A DNA stretch of 64,000 nt from Mesorhizobium comanense (GCF_005503535.1 NZ_SCNN01000001.1:124001-188000); one strand, 5' to 3'; numbered from the stretch's first letter, positions 44,732 to 53,933 are shown. The notes: generated from the letters alone by a model not told the origin. Translations and numbers: made by a program.

Positions 44732-46045
44732 ATGAATTCGACACTTCTGCGCGGCCGCACATTGACCTTCGTGCGCTGGCCGCAAACCATCGACGACCAT
44801 TCAGCCTGGCGCTACGAAGAGGATGGCGGCCTCTTGATCCGCGACGGCAGGATCGTTGCCGCGGGCACCTACGGCGATGTCGAGAAACAGGCCGGCGAGG
44901 GGGTAAAAAAGATCGACCACCGGCCGCATCTGCTGCTGCCGGGCTTCATCGACACGCATGTGCATGTCCCGCAGATGCAGATCATCGCCTCCTATGGCGC
45001 CGAACTGCTCGACTGGCTGAACACCTACACCTTCCCGGAGGAGACGAAATTCGCCAACGCGCAGCATGGCCGCCGCATCGCGCGCCTGTTCCTCGACGAG
45101 ATGGTGCGGCACGGCACCACGACGGTGACCGCCTACTGCTCCGTGCATAAGGCATCAGCCGAAGCCTTCTTCGCCGAGTCGCATGACCGCAACATGCTCA
45201 ACATCGCCGGCAAGGTGATGATGGACCGCAATGCGCCCGACGGTGTGCTGGATACTCCGCAGACGGGCTATGACGACACCAAGGCGCTGATTGGGGAATG
45301 GCACGGCAAGGGCCGCCAGCTTTATGCCATCACACCGCGCTTCGCCATCACCTCCTCGCCGGAGCAGATGGAGATGGCCGGCGCGCTCTGCCGCGAGCAT
45401 CCCGGCCTGCACATGCAGACGCATCTGTCGGAAAACCATGCCGAGATCGCCTTCACGCAGGAACTTTACCCCTGGGCGCGCGATTACACGGACGTTTATG
45501 AGCACTACGGTCTGCTGGGCGCGAAGAGCCTGTTCGGCCACTGCATCCATCTTGGCGAACGTGAGGCGGACGCGCTGTCGGACTCAGGTTCGGTGGCTGT
45601 GTTCTGCCCGACCTCGAACCTTTTCCTTGGCTCCGGCCTGTTCGACTACCAGCGCTTCCGGCGCCGGGACAAGCCGCTCAGGATCGCCGCTGCGACCGAT
45701 GTCGGCGGCGGCACCAGTTACTCCATGCTGCGCACCATGGACGAAGGCTACAAGGTGATCGCGCTCAACGGCGAGAAGCTCAACCCGTTCCAGTCCTTCT
45801 GGCAGATCACGCGCGGCAACGCCGAGGCGCTGTCCGTGGTCGACAAGGTCGGTACGCTGGACGAGGGCACGGACGCCGACATCGTCGTGCTCGATGCCGG
45901 GGCGACGCCATCCATGCGGCTGAGGGCGGAAACGGTGCAGACGCTGGCTCAGGAGCTTTTCCTGCTGCAGACGCTCGGCGACGATCGTGCCGTGCGCGAG
46001 GTCTATGTGGCGGGGCGGGCGGCCAAGAGCGATATGGCGGCTTAG
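44732..46045 (+). CDS. guaD: Guanine deaminase
   Basis: A 437-residue amidohydrolase. Metal and catalytic motifs: GFIDTHVHVPQMQ near residue 70, MQTHLSENHAEI near 225, GHCIHLGERE near 265 and AATDVGGGTSYSM near 320; the guanine-specific GAELLDWLNTYTFPEE near 88 is also present. It converts guanine to xanthine, feeding XdhAB. It starts two bases after the puuD stop, so the two form an operon. Confidence 0.95.
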   Translation: MNSTLLRGRTLTFVRWPQTIDDHSAWRYEEDGGLLIRDGRIVAAGTYGDVEKQAGEGVKKIDHRPHLLLPGFIDTHVHVPQMQIIASYGAELLDWLNTYTFPEETKFANAQHGRRIARLFLDEMVRHGTTTVTAYCSVHKASAEAFFAESHDRNMLNIAGKVMMDRNAPDGVLDTPQTGYDDTKALIGEWHGKGRQLYAITPRFAITSSPEQMEMAGALCREHPGLHMQTHLSENHAEIAFTQELYPWARDYTDVYEHYGLLGAKSLFGHCIHLGEREADALSDSGSVAVFCPTSNLFLGSGLFDYQRFRRRDKPLRIAAATDVGGGTSYSMLRTMDEGYKVIALNGEKLNPFQSFWQITRGNAEALSVVDKVGTLDEGTDADIVVLDAGATPSMRLRAETVQTLAQELFLLQTLGDDRAVREVYVAGRAAKSDMAA

Positions 46046-46146
46046 ACCCCAATATACCTACGCGCCTGAGCCTACGAAGTCGCACAGACGCTTGACCCGG
46101 CGGCAGCCATCCGTCAAAGCGTGCGGCGAGTTGACAGGGGAACGAC

Positions 46147-46653
46147 ATGGCCGTTGCTGACGACATCGCCCGCATCAAGAGACAGGAAGAGCTTCTTGTC
46201 TTTGCCGCCTTCGACGAGGCCGTCGCCTTCAAGGTCGGCTCCGCCATCCGCGACCGTGCAATCGCCGAAAATCTGCCCGTCATCGTCGATATCAGGCTTT
46301 GGGACCGGCCGCTTTTCTACGCCGCCATGCCGGGGTCTAACGCGTCCAATCCCGATTGGGCCCGCCGCAAGATCAACGTGGTCAGGCGCTACCTCAGAAG
46401 CACCTACCGCCTGGTGCTGGAGCAGCAGCGCCCCGACCGCACCTTCAAGGTCGGCGAGGGGCTCGACATCGCCGACTATGTTCTTGCCGGCGGCGGCTTT
46501 CCCGTCACGGTGAAGGGCGCCGGCGTGATCGGCGTGATCGCGGTGTCCGGCTTGCCGGAACGCGAGGATCACGGCGTCGTCGTCGACGCGCTCTGCGACC
46601 ACCTGGGCATCGACAAGCGCGGCCTGGCACTGGCTCCAGAAGAAAAATCGTGA
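46147..46653 (+). CDS. UPF0303/HbpS-like domain protein
   Basis: A 168-residue protein of the GlcG/HbpS (DUF336)-like group, UPF0303 subfamily. The pattern is a small alpha/beta domain with EAVAFKVGSAIRDRAI near residue 27, WARRKINVVRRY near 75 and GGGFPVTVKGAGVIGVIAVS near 117. Relatives bind heme or small ligands; no enzymatic role is certain. It has the ribosome site GGGGAA before ATG 46147 and sits 102 bases after guaD in the same orientation, possibly in the same operon. Confidence 0.75.
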   Translation: MAVADDIARIKRQEELLVFAAFDEAVAFKVGSAIRDRAIAENLPVIVDIRLWDRPLFYAAMPGSNASNPDWARRKINVVRRYLRSTYRLVLEQQRPDRTFKVGEGLDIADYVLAGGGFPVTVKGAGVIGVIAVSGLPEREDHGVVVDALCDHLGIDKRGLALAPEEKS

Positions 46654-46660
46654 CGCAGGT

Positions 46661-46785
46661 GCCGCCCCTCATCCGCCTGCCGGCACCTTCTCCCCGTATA
46701 GTGACGGGGAGAAGGGATGCGCTCCAACGCCGGTGCCCCCCTCTACCCGTCTCTATACGGGGAGAGGGTAAGGGTGAGGGGCAGC
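46661..46785. repeat. Compound palindromic repeat, copy B
   Basis: Starts GCCGCCCCTCATCCGCC and ends GGTGAGGGGCAGCGCC, with the internal stem-loops CCTTCTCCCCGTATAGTG/ACGGGGAGAAGG and CTCTATACGGGGAGAGG. Same modules as the copies near 20.2 and 48.2 kb. It lies between the UPF0303 gene and the glycerate kinase gene. Confidence 0.85.
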
Positions 46786-46828
46786 GCCAACTTTTCAGAA
46801 GTTCGCAAACCGCACATGGCGGCCAGAT

Positions 46829-48088
46829 ATGATCGATCCCAAGCTCTTCCTTATATCGATCTTCAACGCCGCCGTTGCTGCGGCAGATCCGGAACGCACG
46901 ATCCGTGATCATTTGCCGGCAAAGCCCAAGGGCCGCACCATCGTCATTGGCGCGGGCAAAGGCTCGGCGCAAATGGCGGCGGCTTTCGAGAAGGTCTGGG
47001 ATGGTCCGATCGAGGGTCTGGTCGTAACGCGCTACGGCTACGGCGCCAAATGCGAGCGCGTCGAGATCATCGAGGCAGCGCATCCGGTGCCGGATGCGGC
47101 CGGCCTCGAAGCCTCGCGGCGCCTGCTGGCAAAGGTCCAGGGGCTGACTACGGACGACCTTGTCGTGGCGCTGATTTCCGGCGGCGGCTCGGCGCTGCTG
47201 CCGTCACCGGCCGGCGGTCTGACGCTCGCCGACGAGATCGCCGTCAACGAGGCGCTGCTTGCTTCCGGCGCGCCGATCGCGGCCATGAACACCATCCGCA
47301 AACATGTCTCCACCATCAAGGGCGGCCGGCTGGCCGCCGCCGCCTGGCCGGCCAAGGTCGTGTCGCTGGTGGTCTCCGACATTCCCGGCGACAATCCAGC
47401 CCTTGTCGCCTCCGGGCCGACCGTTCCCGACACCGGAAGCCGCGAGGATGCCCTGGCGTCTGTTGCGGCCTACGGCATGAAGCTGCCCGACGCGGTGATG
47501 GCGCATCTCAATTCGCCGGCGGCCGATGCGCCAAGTCCCGCTGACCAACGCTTTGCCCGCAACGAAGTGCATCTGATTGCCTCGGCCGGTGTGTCTCTGG
47601 AAGCAGCGGCAGCGGAAGCGAAACGGCAGGGCATCGACGCCGTCATCCTTTCGGACTCGATCGAGGGGGAAGCGCGTGAAGTCGGCGGCGTTCACGCGGC
47701 GATCGCGCGCGAAGTGGCGACGCGCAACCGGCCGTTTCCGAAACCTGTTCTGGTCCTGTCCGGCGGTGAAACAACCGTAACGCTGCGTGCCAAGGGCAAG
47801 GGCGGCCGCAACTCGGAATTCCTGCTCGCCTTCGCCGTCGGCATCAACGGCGTGGAGGGCATTCATGCGCTGGCCGCCGACACCGATGGCATCGACGGCT
47901 CGGAAAGCAATGCCGGCGCCTTCGCCGACGGCTCGACCGTGTCGCGCATGCGGGCAGTGGGCGTGGATGCCAAGGCGATGCTGGCCGGCAACAACGCCTG
48001 GACGGCTTTCAATGCGGTCGGCGATCTGTTTGTGCCGGGTCCTACGGGCACGAATGTGAATGATTTGAGGGCGATCCTGGTTCGATAG
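46829..48088 (+). CDS. Glycerate 2-kinase (MOFRL family)
   Basis: A 419-residue kinase of the DUF4147/MOFRL family, formerly often annotated as hydroxypyruvate reductase TtuD. N-terminal nucleotide-binding blocks are TIVIGAGKGSAQMAAAF near residue 38 and VVALISGGGSALLPSPAGGL near 111; the C-terminal MOFRL domain contains LSGGETTVTLRAKGKGGRN near 311. It phosphorylates glycerate to 2-phosphoglycerate. In the purine context it would complete the route from glyoxylate through tartronate semialdehyde and glycerate, although the carboligase and reductase are not in the window. Confidence 0.9.
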   Translation: MIDPKLFLISIFNAAVAAADPERTIRDHLPAKPKGRTIVIGAGKGSAQMAAAFEKVWDGPIEGLVVTRYGYGAKCERVEIIEAAHPVPDAAGLEASRRLLAKVQGLTTDDLVVALISGGGSALLPSPAGGLTLADEIAVNEALLASGAPIAAMNTIRKHVSTIKGGRLAAAAWPAKVVSLVVSDIPGDNPALVASGPTVPDTGSREDALASVAAYGMKLPDAVMAHLNSPAADAPSPADQRFARNEVHLIASAGVSLEAAAAEAKRQGIDAVILSDSIEGEAREVGGVHAAIAREVATRNRPFPKPVLVLSGGETTVTLRAKGKGGRNSEFLLAFAVGINGVEGIHALAADTDGIDGSESNAGAFADGSTVSRMRAVGVDAKAMLAGNNAWTAFNAVGDLFVPGPTGTNVNDLRAILVR

Positions 48089-48120
48089 AGCGCGCCACAC
48101 TGCCCTCTTCACAAGCGTAA

Positions 48121-48302
48121 GCGCTGCCCCTCATCCGCCTGCCGGCACCTTCTCTCCGTATAGTGACGGGGAGAAGGGAGATAGACGCGCCTTCGCAACC
48201 TTCTTGCGACGTGGACGATTGGCGAAAGCGCTGAAGACGGCGTCTTTCTCCCCGTCACTTATACGGGGAGAAATGTCCGGCAGGACAATGAGGGGCGGCG
48301 CT
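48121..48302. repeat. Compound palindromic repeat, copy C
   Basis: Begins GCGCTGCCCCTCATCCGCC, ends CAATGAGGGGCGGCGCTG, and contains stem-loops CTTCTCTCCGTATAGTG/ACGGGGAGAAG and TTCTCCCCGTCACTTATAC/GGGGAGAA. It fills nearly all of the convergent gap between the glycerate kinase and the UdgX-type gene. The ends are inverted, as in copies A and B. Confidence 0.85.
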
Positions 48303-48315
48303 GACATATGCCGGA

Positions 48316-49785
48316 TTAAGCTGCCATCAGCCGCCTCACCTCCCGCATGTCCCGCAAAAACCGCTCGCGTTCTGCTTCCTTCTCCACCGGCTCTTGGATG
48401 CGCAGGATGAAGGACGGGTGGATGGTGATGAACACGCGCAATCCATCCTCGCGCTCGATCACCTGTCCACGCATCTTCGTCACGGGGATCGCCTTGCCCA
48501 GCAGCGACAATGCCGCCGTCGCTCCAAGCGCTACAGCCAATTCCGGCTTGATCAGGGCAAACTCCTGGTCGATCCACCAGCGGCAGGCCTGAACCTCCCC
48601 TGCATTGGGCTTTGAATGGATGCGGCGCTTGCCGCGCGGCTCGAACTTGAAATGCTTGACCGCGTTGGTGACATAGACCTTCTGGCGATCGACACCCGCC
48701 TCGTCGAGAATGCCGTCGAAAACCTTGCCCGCGGGTCCCACGAAAGGTTTGCCGGCAATGTCTTCCTGATCGCCGGGCTGTTCGCCGACGAAGATCACCT
48801 TGGCACCAGCAGGCCCCTCGCCGAACACGGTCTGCGTCGCGTCGCGCCACAACGGGCAGCGCCGGCAACCTTTGGCCGCCTCGCGCAATTCCGGGATGGT
48901 GTTCGCCGCCTTGTCGTCACCAGCTTCGGGCAACTCACGTTTCAGCCAATGCTTTGCCTGGACCTTGGCGTGGTGCGGCGCTGGCGTTGTCGGCATCCGG
49001 GCAATCATGGCTATAGCGGCCTTGTCCGCTCCTGCGATCAAGTCAGGAATGAGCGAGGCCTCGGGAAGGTTCCGCCAGTATTTCTTCGGCATTTCCTTCT
49101 GCATGGCCTTCACCTTCAGCCGCGCCGGGTTGAAGATGTTTTCGAAATAGGTGCGCCACAGCGTCTCGGTGTCATCCTCTGCTGGTGCATCTTCCTTGTT
49201 GGCGCCCGGCCCGATGGCGAGCCTTTCGCCGTCCCAATCGGCCGAAGCGTGCGGTGTGAGAATCGTCCAGCGCATGCCGGTGAAGCGCCTGACGAAGAAA
49301 TCGGCGTTGCGCTCGACGATGAAATGATCCGGCTCGAACCAGGCGACATAGCGCTCGTCCGCGCCATCGCCGATCTTTCGGAAGCGGACGAAGGCGTGCA
49401 TCTTGTGGCTGTCGCGCCTCACCGCCTTTTCCATGGTTTCGAGCCGCCTTGTGTCGGCGTCCGATGCGATCGCCAGCAGCTTGGGCTCGGCGCGCAGCCG
49501 CCACAACATCCGGTAGAGGAAGGCGAAGCGTCCCGGGTCGCGATGGCAGAAGGCGGTTTCGGCCCGCCCGATAAATTCGCGCGGCACCACAAGTTGCGCC
49601 CCGTGCGGCCCATCAGGCAAAATATCGCGCGGCGGATCGGACCCGTCCGCGACGCGCCAGCCGATGTCCTCGGGGCGGATTTCGTTCAACGCCAGCCGCC
49701 GTGCGGCGTCGCGCCAGCCGGCGAAATCCGTCTCGCTTTCGAGCCACACAGTGTGGCGTGCCAGATCGAGTTCGGCCGGACGCAT
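48316..49785 (-). CDS. UdgX-family uracil-DNA glycosylase with N-terminal DUF4130 domain
   Basis: About 489 residues from ATG 49785. The N-terminal half is a DUF4130-type domain (RFRKIGDGADERYVAWFEPD near residue 145). The C-terminal half is an iron-sulfur family 4-like glycosylase: Cys ligands in GCRRCPLWRDATQ near residue 300, motif A FVGEQPGDQEDIAGKPFVGP near 327, and the loop GKRRIHSKPNAG near 388, whose His in UdgX forms a covalent link to the abasic site. The IHPS motif (FITIHPSFILR) near 462 ends the active site. It lies directly after the radical SAM partner, with a LexA box upstream of both. Confidence 0.9.
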   Translation of the reverse strand: MRPAELDLARHTVWLESETDFAGWRDAARRLALNEIRPEDIGWRVADGSDPPRDILPDGPHGAQLVVPREFIGRAETAFCHRDPGRFAFLYRMLWRLRAEPKLLAIASDADTRRLETMEKAVRRDSHKMHAFVRFRKIGDGADERYVAWFEPDHFIVERNADFFVRRFTGMRWTILTPHASADWDGERLAIGPGANKEDAPAEDDTETLWRTYFENIFNPARLKVKAMQKEMPKKYWRNLPEASLIPDLIAGADKAAIAMIARMPTTPAPHHAKVQAKHWLKRELPEAGDDKAANTIPELREAAKGCRRCPLWRDATQTVFGEGPAGAKVIFVGEQPGDQEDIAGKPFVGPAGKVFDGILDEAGVDRQKVYVTNAVKHFKFEPRGKRRIHSKPNAGEVQACRWWIDQEFALIKPELAVALGATAALSLLGKAIPVTKMRGQVIEREDGLRVFITIHPSFILRIQEPVEKEAERERFLRDMREVRRLMAA

Positions 49786-49787
49786 GA

Positions 49788-51023
49788 TCAAAACAGCGCC
49801 AGTTGTTCGCAGGATTGCACGATCTTGCTGCGCAGGCCGGCCTTGTCGGTGAGCGTGCCGGGAGACCAGCCTTCGGCGACGATGAACGGCCGCAGCTTGG
49901 CGATCGAATGGCAGAGCCGGCCGACATCCTCGAGCCGCAGTCTCCGATGGCGGCGCGTTTCCAGGATCTTCGCCACCACCTTGGTTCCGAGCCCCGGCAC
50001 GCGCAACAGCGCCTCCCTGTCGGCCCGGTTGATATCAACGGGAAAGCGTCCGCGGTTGCGCAGCGCCCAGGCGAGCTTCGGGTCGATGGCGAGATCGAGC
50101 ATGCCATCGCTGCTGCCGGCCAGGATTTCCGGTTGCGAAAATCCATAGAAACGCATCAGCCAATCGGCTTGGTAAAGCCGGTGCTCACGCATCAGCGGCG
50201 GCTTCTGGAGTGGCAGTGACGACGACGAATCCGGAATGGGGCTGAAGGCCGAATAATAGACGCGCCGCAGATGGTAGCTGCCGTAAAGCCGGGCGCTGCT
50301 GTGCAGAATGCCGTCATCGGACGTCTTGTCGGCGCCGATGATCATCTGCGTCGACTGCCCGCCCGGAGCGAAACGTTCGCGCTTCTTCGTCCGCAATGTG
50401 GGCTCGGCCTTCTCCTCGATTTTTCGACGCAGGCCCGCCATCGAAAGCCGGATTGTTTCCGGTCGCTTTTCGGGGGCGAGCTTCTTCACGCCCTCGTCGG
50501 TGGGCAGTTCGACATTGATCGACAGTCGGTCGGCATAGAGCCCGGCCTTCTCGATCAGCTCGGCCGATGCCTCGGGGATGGTCTTGAGATGGATGTAGCC
50601 GCCGAACTTTTCCTCTAGGCGCAGCCGTCGCGCAACCTCGACCATCTCGCCCATGGTTTCGTCGGGTGAGCGTATGACGCCCGATGACAGGAACAACCCT
50701 TCGATGTAATTGCGCCGGTAGAAATCCATCGTCAGCTTCACCACCTCCTCGATGGTGAAGCGCGCGCGCCGCACATTCGAGGACGAGCGGTTGATGCAAT
50801 AGCTGCAGTCGTAGATGCAGAAATTGGTGAGCAGGATTTTCAGCAGCGAAATGCAGCGGCCATCCGGAGCGTAGGAATGGCAGATGCCCATTCCCTCCGT
50901 CGAGCCGATGCCGCCGGATTTCAGCGAGTCGCGCTTGGCAGAGCCCGACGAGGCGCAGGACGCGTCGTATTTTGCGGCATCCGACAGGACCGCCAGTTTT
51001 TCGCGAACGGAGAGAGCAGACAT
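49788..51023 (-). CDS. Putative DNA modification/repair radical SAM protein
   Basis: A 411-residue radical SAM protein with the CX3CX2C cluster in NFCIYDCSYCINRSSSN near residue 65, and a helix-hairpin-helix DNA-binding segment near the C-terminus (LLRVPGLGTKVVAKILETR near 336). This family is almost always encoded beside the UdgX-type fusion found downstream. The start ATG 51023 lies two bases beyond a GTTC-N7-GTTC LexA site. The reaction is unknown; a role in processing damaged or modified bases is inferred from its partner and control. Confidence 0.88.
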   Translation of the reverse strand: MSALSVREKLAVLSDAAKYDASCASSGSAKRDSLKSGGIGSTEGMGICHSYAPDGRCISLLKILLTNFCIYDCSYCINRSSSNVRRARFTIEEVVKLTMDFYRRNYIEGLFLSSGVIRSPDETMGEMVEVARRLRLEEKFGGYIHLKTIPEASAELIEKAGLYADRLSINVELPTDEGVKKLAPEKRPETIRLSMAGLRRKIEEKAEPTLRTKKRERFAPGGQSTQMIIGADKTSDDGILHSSARLYGSYHLRRVYYSAFSPIPDSSSSLPLQKPPLMREHRLYQADWLMRFYGFSQPEILAGSSDGMLDLAIDPKLAWALRNRGRFPVDINRADREALLRVPGLGTKVVAKILETRRHRRLRLEDVGRLCHSIAKLRPFIVAEGWSPGTLTDKAGLRSKIVQSCEQLALF

Positions 51024-51025
51024 AT

Positions 51026-51040
51026 GTTCATGATATGTTC
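51026..51040. promoter_or_regulatory. LexA (SOS) box GTTC-N7-GTTC
   Basis: GTTCATGATATGTTC is an exact match to the alphaproteobacterial LexA consensus GTTC-N7-GTTC. It lies immediately upstream of the radical SAM-udgX operon and overlaps its probable transcription start, so LexA binding should block expression until DNA damage. Confidence 0.9.
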
Positions 51041-51112
51041 TTGATGCAGTCTGCGCTACCTTTTTTGATGGAGCCGGTCAAAAAGTGATGCGGGAGCGTT
51101 TTTCCGGCCCGC

Positions 51113-52498
51113 TCAAACCTCGTGCAGATAAAGGTGATAGTCCAGTTCGCTGACCGTGCGTGCGACGCGCAGGTATTCGGACTGCTTGATCGCCACGAAG
51201 GTGCGGTGCAGATCCTCGCCGAGCGCTCCCTTCAGGAAGCTTGACGCCCTGGCCGCTTCGATGGCGGCGCGCCAGTCGGCGGGCATGGCCGTTTTCGAGG
51301 GAGCCGACTCATAGCCATTGCCGGTTGTTTCCGCGCCCGGATCCAGCTTTTCATCAAGACCCTTGACGATCCCGGCGAGCACTGTCGCCGCGATCAGATA
51401 GGGGTTGGCATCGACGCCGGATGGACGGTGTTCGATGCGCCTGTTCCTGGCATCGCCAGCCGGCACGCGCAGCGCCACCGAGCGATTGTTGACGCCCCAG
51501 GTCGGCGCCACCGGCGCATAGGATTGCGAGACGAAGCGCCGCCAGGAATTGGCGTGCGGCGCAAACACCAGCATCGATTCGGCCATCGTTTGCAGCAGGC
51601 CGCCAAGGCCATGCAGGAGGGGGCCCGACCAGCCTTCGCCGTCGGTCTCCGAAAAGACGTTGCGGCCGTCCTTGTCCTGCAGCGAGACATGGAAATGCAT
51701 GCCCGAGCCGGCATATCTCTCGATCGGCTTGGCCATGAAGCAGGCGGTGACGCCATGTCGGCGCGCCTGGGCCCGTACCAGCCGCTTCAGCATGACCAGA
51801 TCGTCGGCCGCTCGCATCACGTCCTTGCGGTAGTTCAGCGTCAACTCGTACTGGCCGGGCGCGTATTCGGAGATGACCGTTTCAGCCGGGATGCCCTGTG
51901 CCTTCGCGGCGGCATAGATGTCGGAAAACAGCGGCTCCATGCCATGCAGATGATCGACGGAATAGACTTCCGTCTTGCCAGAGACACGGCCATCCAGCAC
52001 CGCGCGCGCCGGCTGCACCTTGCCGTCGGCATCGCGCTCATTGGCCAGCAGGAAGAATTCCAGTTCGAAGGCGCCCGCGGGGTAGAGCCCCTTGGCCGCC
52101 AGGATCTCGACCTGCCGCGCCAGCGCCAACCGGGGATCCGACGACATTGGCTGTCCGTCGAGATGGTACATCGCCATCAGCACCTGGCCTCGTGCCGGGC
52201 TGGTGCCATGCAGCGGTACCAGCGTGCCGGGGATCGGCCAGGCCCTCAGGTCGCCGTCGCCGCTGTCCCAGATGAGGCCGGTTTCGTGCACGTCCTCGCC
52301 GGTGATGTCGAGGCCGAGGATCGAGATCGGCATGTGCCGGCCACCCTCGAAGATGCTCTTCAGCTCGTGCCGGCGCACGATCTTGCCGCGGCCCACGCCG
52401 TTGGCGTCGGTCAGCACGATATCGAACGCCTCGATCTCGGGATGGGCGTCGAGGAAGGCCTGCGCCTCGGTGGGCGTCGAGCCCGAAGGTGAAGTCAT
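51113..52498 (-). CDS. Glutamine synthetase-family ligase (gamma-glutamylpolyamine synthetase-like)
   Basis: A 461-residue GS-fold enzyme. The ATP/glutamate-binding core includes KPIERYAGSGMHFHVSLQD near residue 258 and VDANPYLIAATVLAGIVKGL near 358. The N-terminal beta-grasp domain (DIVLTDANGVGRGKIVRRHE) lies near residue 23. Residue choices resemble PuuA/GlnT-type ligases, which glutamylate amines such as putrescine, rather than GlnA. It precedes a class III aminotransferase gene on the opposite side of a short gap on the same strand. The amine substrate is not known. Confidence 0.85.
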   Translation of the reverse strand: MTSPSGSTPTEAQAFLDAHPEIEAFDIVLTDANGVGRGKIVRRHELKSIFEGGRHMPISILGLDITGEDVHETGLIWDSGDGDLRAWPIPGTLVPLHGTSPARGQVLMAMYHLDGQPMSSDPRLALARQVEILAAKGLYPAGAFELEFFLLANERDADGKVQPARAVLDGRVSGKTEVYSVDHLHGMEPLFSDIYAAAKAQGIPAETVISEYAPGQYELTLNYRKDVMRAADDLVMLKRLVRAQARRHGVTACFMAKPIERYAGSGMHFHVSLQDKDGRNVFSETDGEGWSGPLLHGLGGLLQTMAESMLVFAPHANSWRRFVSQSYAPVAPTWGVNNRSVALRVPAGDARNRRIEHRPSGVDANPYLIAATVLAGIVKGLDEKLDPGAETTGNGYESAPSKTAMPADWRAAIEAARASSFLKGALGEDLHRTFVAIKQSEYLRVARTVSELDYHLYLHEV

Positions 52499-52553
52499 GA
52501 TGGAACCCGGATTAGGCTTGCGCTGTCTGTCTGGCGGCTACCGGCGGCTTGTC

Positions 52554-53933
52554 TCATGCCGCAAGCTTTGCCGCAACCGCGCTGAAAGCGCTGACCAGCC
52601 GGTTGACCTGCGCGCCCGTGGTCGCGGGCGAGATCAGCATCATGTTGTGGAAGGGCGCGATCAGCACGCCGCGATTGACCAGCGCGACATGGATGGCGGC
52701 TTCCAGTTCCGGAGCATGCGCGCCCTCCGCTTCCGCGCCATTGCGCAACGGACCTGGCGCGCAGATGAATTCGACTCGGGCGCCGACACGCGCGACATGC
52801 CAGGGCAGGCCGCGCCGCTTGATCGCGCGGGTCAGCCCGGCGTCGAGGCGTCGCGCCAGCTCGTCCATGCGGTCATAATTTTCCTGCGTCATCACCTCTT
52901 CGAGCGTGGCGCGCATCGTCGCGAACTGCAGCGGATTGGCAGACAGCGTCGTGCCCATGCCCGAATAGCCCGGCTCCTTGGTCCTGTTGTAGTCGGCGTA
53001 GCGCGAGGCGACTTCCTCGCTCATGCCCCACACACTTGCCGGCACGCCGCCGGCGATCGGCTTGCCCAGCACGAAGAAATCCGGGTCCAGCCCGTATTTT
53101 CTGGTGTAGCCGCCTGGACCGGTCGAGATCGTGTGCGTCTCGTCGATCAGAAGCAGCGTGCCGGTTTCGCGCGTCAGCTTGCGCAGCGCGTCATGGAAGC
53201 CCGGATCGGCCAGCACCATGCAGGAGTTGGTCAGCACCGGTTCGGCGATGACACAGGCGACATCGCGGTCCTTCAGCGCTGCCTCGAGCGCCGCGACATC
53301 GTTGAATTCGATGACCTTGGTGGTGCGCGTCAGGTCGCGAAACTCGCCCGCCAGTCCAGGCCGGTTGACGGGCTTGCCATCGATCAGCCGCACCATCGTC
53401 TCGTCGACCGAGCCGTGATAGCAGCCGTTGAAGACGAGGATCTTCTCGCGTCCGGTGACGGCGCGCGCCACGCGCAGCGCGAAACGGTTGGCGTCGGTGG
53501 CCGTCGTCGCGATCTGCCAGAACGGCAGCCCGAAGCGCTGCTGAAGCAGCGGCCCGATCGCGAGCGCATCTTCCGAAGGCAGCATGTAGGTCAGGCCGCG
53601 CCCGGCCTGCCGGCGAATGGCGCGCGCCACCGGGGGCGGCGAGTGGCCGAACATCGAGCCGGTATCGCCGAGGCAGAAATCATCCAGCCTGTTTCCGTCA
53701 ATGTCGGTGATGCTGGCGCCCTTGGCGCTGTCGACCAGGATCGGAAACGGCGTCGGCCAGTCCTTCATCCAGTGCATCGGCACGCCGCCGAAGAAGCCGG
53801 GCAAACCGTTGCCGGTCTTGGCCTGCGATTTCGGGCGTGCGGCACGGAAGTCCGCGCCTTCGCTCTCGCGCAATTGCGCGATGCGCTCACGGCTGATGCC
53901 ACCGATGGTCGTTGAACTGTCGCTGCTGTGCAT
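52554..53933 (-). CDS. Class III (PLP) aminotransferase
   Basis: About 459 residues from ATG 53933; longer readings (up to 54644) run into the neighbouring divergent gene. The PLP-binding Lys is in FFVLGKPIAGGVPASVWG near residue 284, preceded by LLIDETHTISTGPGGYT near 256. The substrate domain resembles glutamate-1-semialdehyde aminomutases and omega-aminotransferases. It lies 56 bases upstream of the GS-like gene. Together they suggest amine or polyamine catabolism, although no dehydrogenase or amidase is present in the cluster. Confidence 0.85.
   Translation of the reverse strand: MHSSDSSTTIGGISRERIAQLRESEGADFRAARPKSQAKTGNGLPGFFGGVPMHWMKDWPTPFPILVDSAKGASITDIDGNRLDDFCLGDTGSMFGHSPPPVARAIRRQAGRGLTYMLPSEDALAIGPLLQQRFGLPFWQIATTATDANRFALRVARAVTGREKILVFNGCYHGSVDETMVRLIDGKPVNRPGLAGEFRDLTRTTKVIEFNDVAALEAALKDRDVACVIAEPVLTNSCMVLADPGFHDALRKLTRETGTLLLIDETHTISTGPGGYTRKYGLDPDFFVLGKPIAGGVPASVWGMSEEVASRYADYNRTKEPGYSGMGTTLSANPLQFATMRATLEEVMTQENYDRMDELARRLDAGLTRAIKRRGLPWHVARVGARVEFICAPGPLRNGAEAEGAHAPELEAAIHVALVNRGVLIAPFHNMMLISPATTGAQVNRLVSAFSAVAAKLAA

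Noticed and set aside
42672..44762. Long minus-strand open frame (696 codons) covering the puuD urate oxidase gene
   Set aside because: It is antisense to puuD, whose membrane helices and heme motif are unmistakable, and its translation is low-complexity His/Asp/Gly/Arg-rich. It is a shadow caused by high GC.
51026..51040. Reading the ATATGTTCATGATATG region as the start of a longer radical SAM protein
   Set aside because: The site is an exact LexA consensus and the region has no coding extension; ATG 51023 fits the family.
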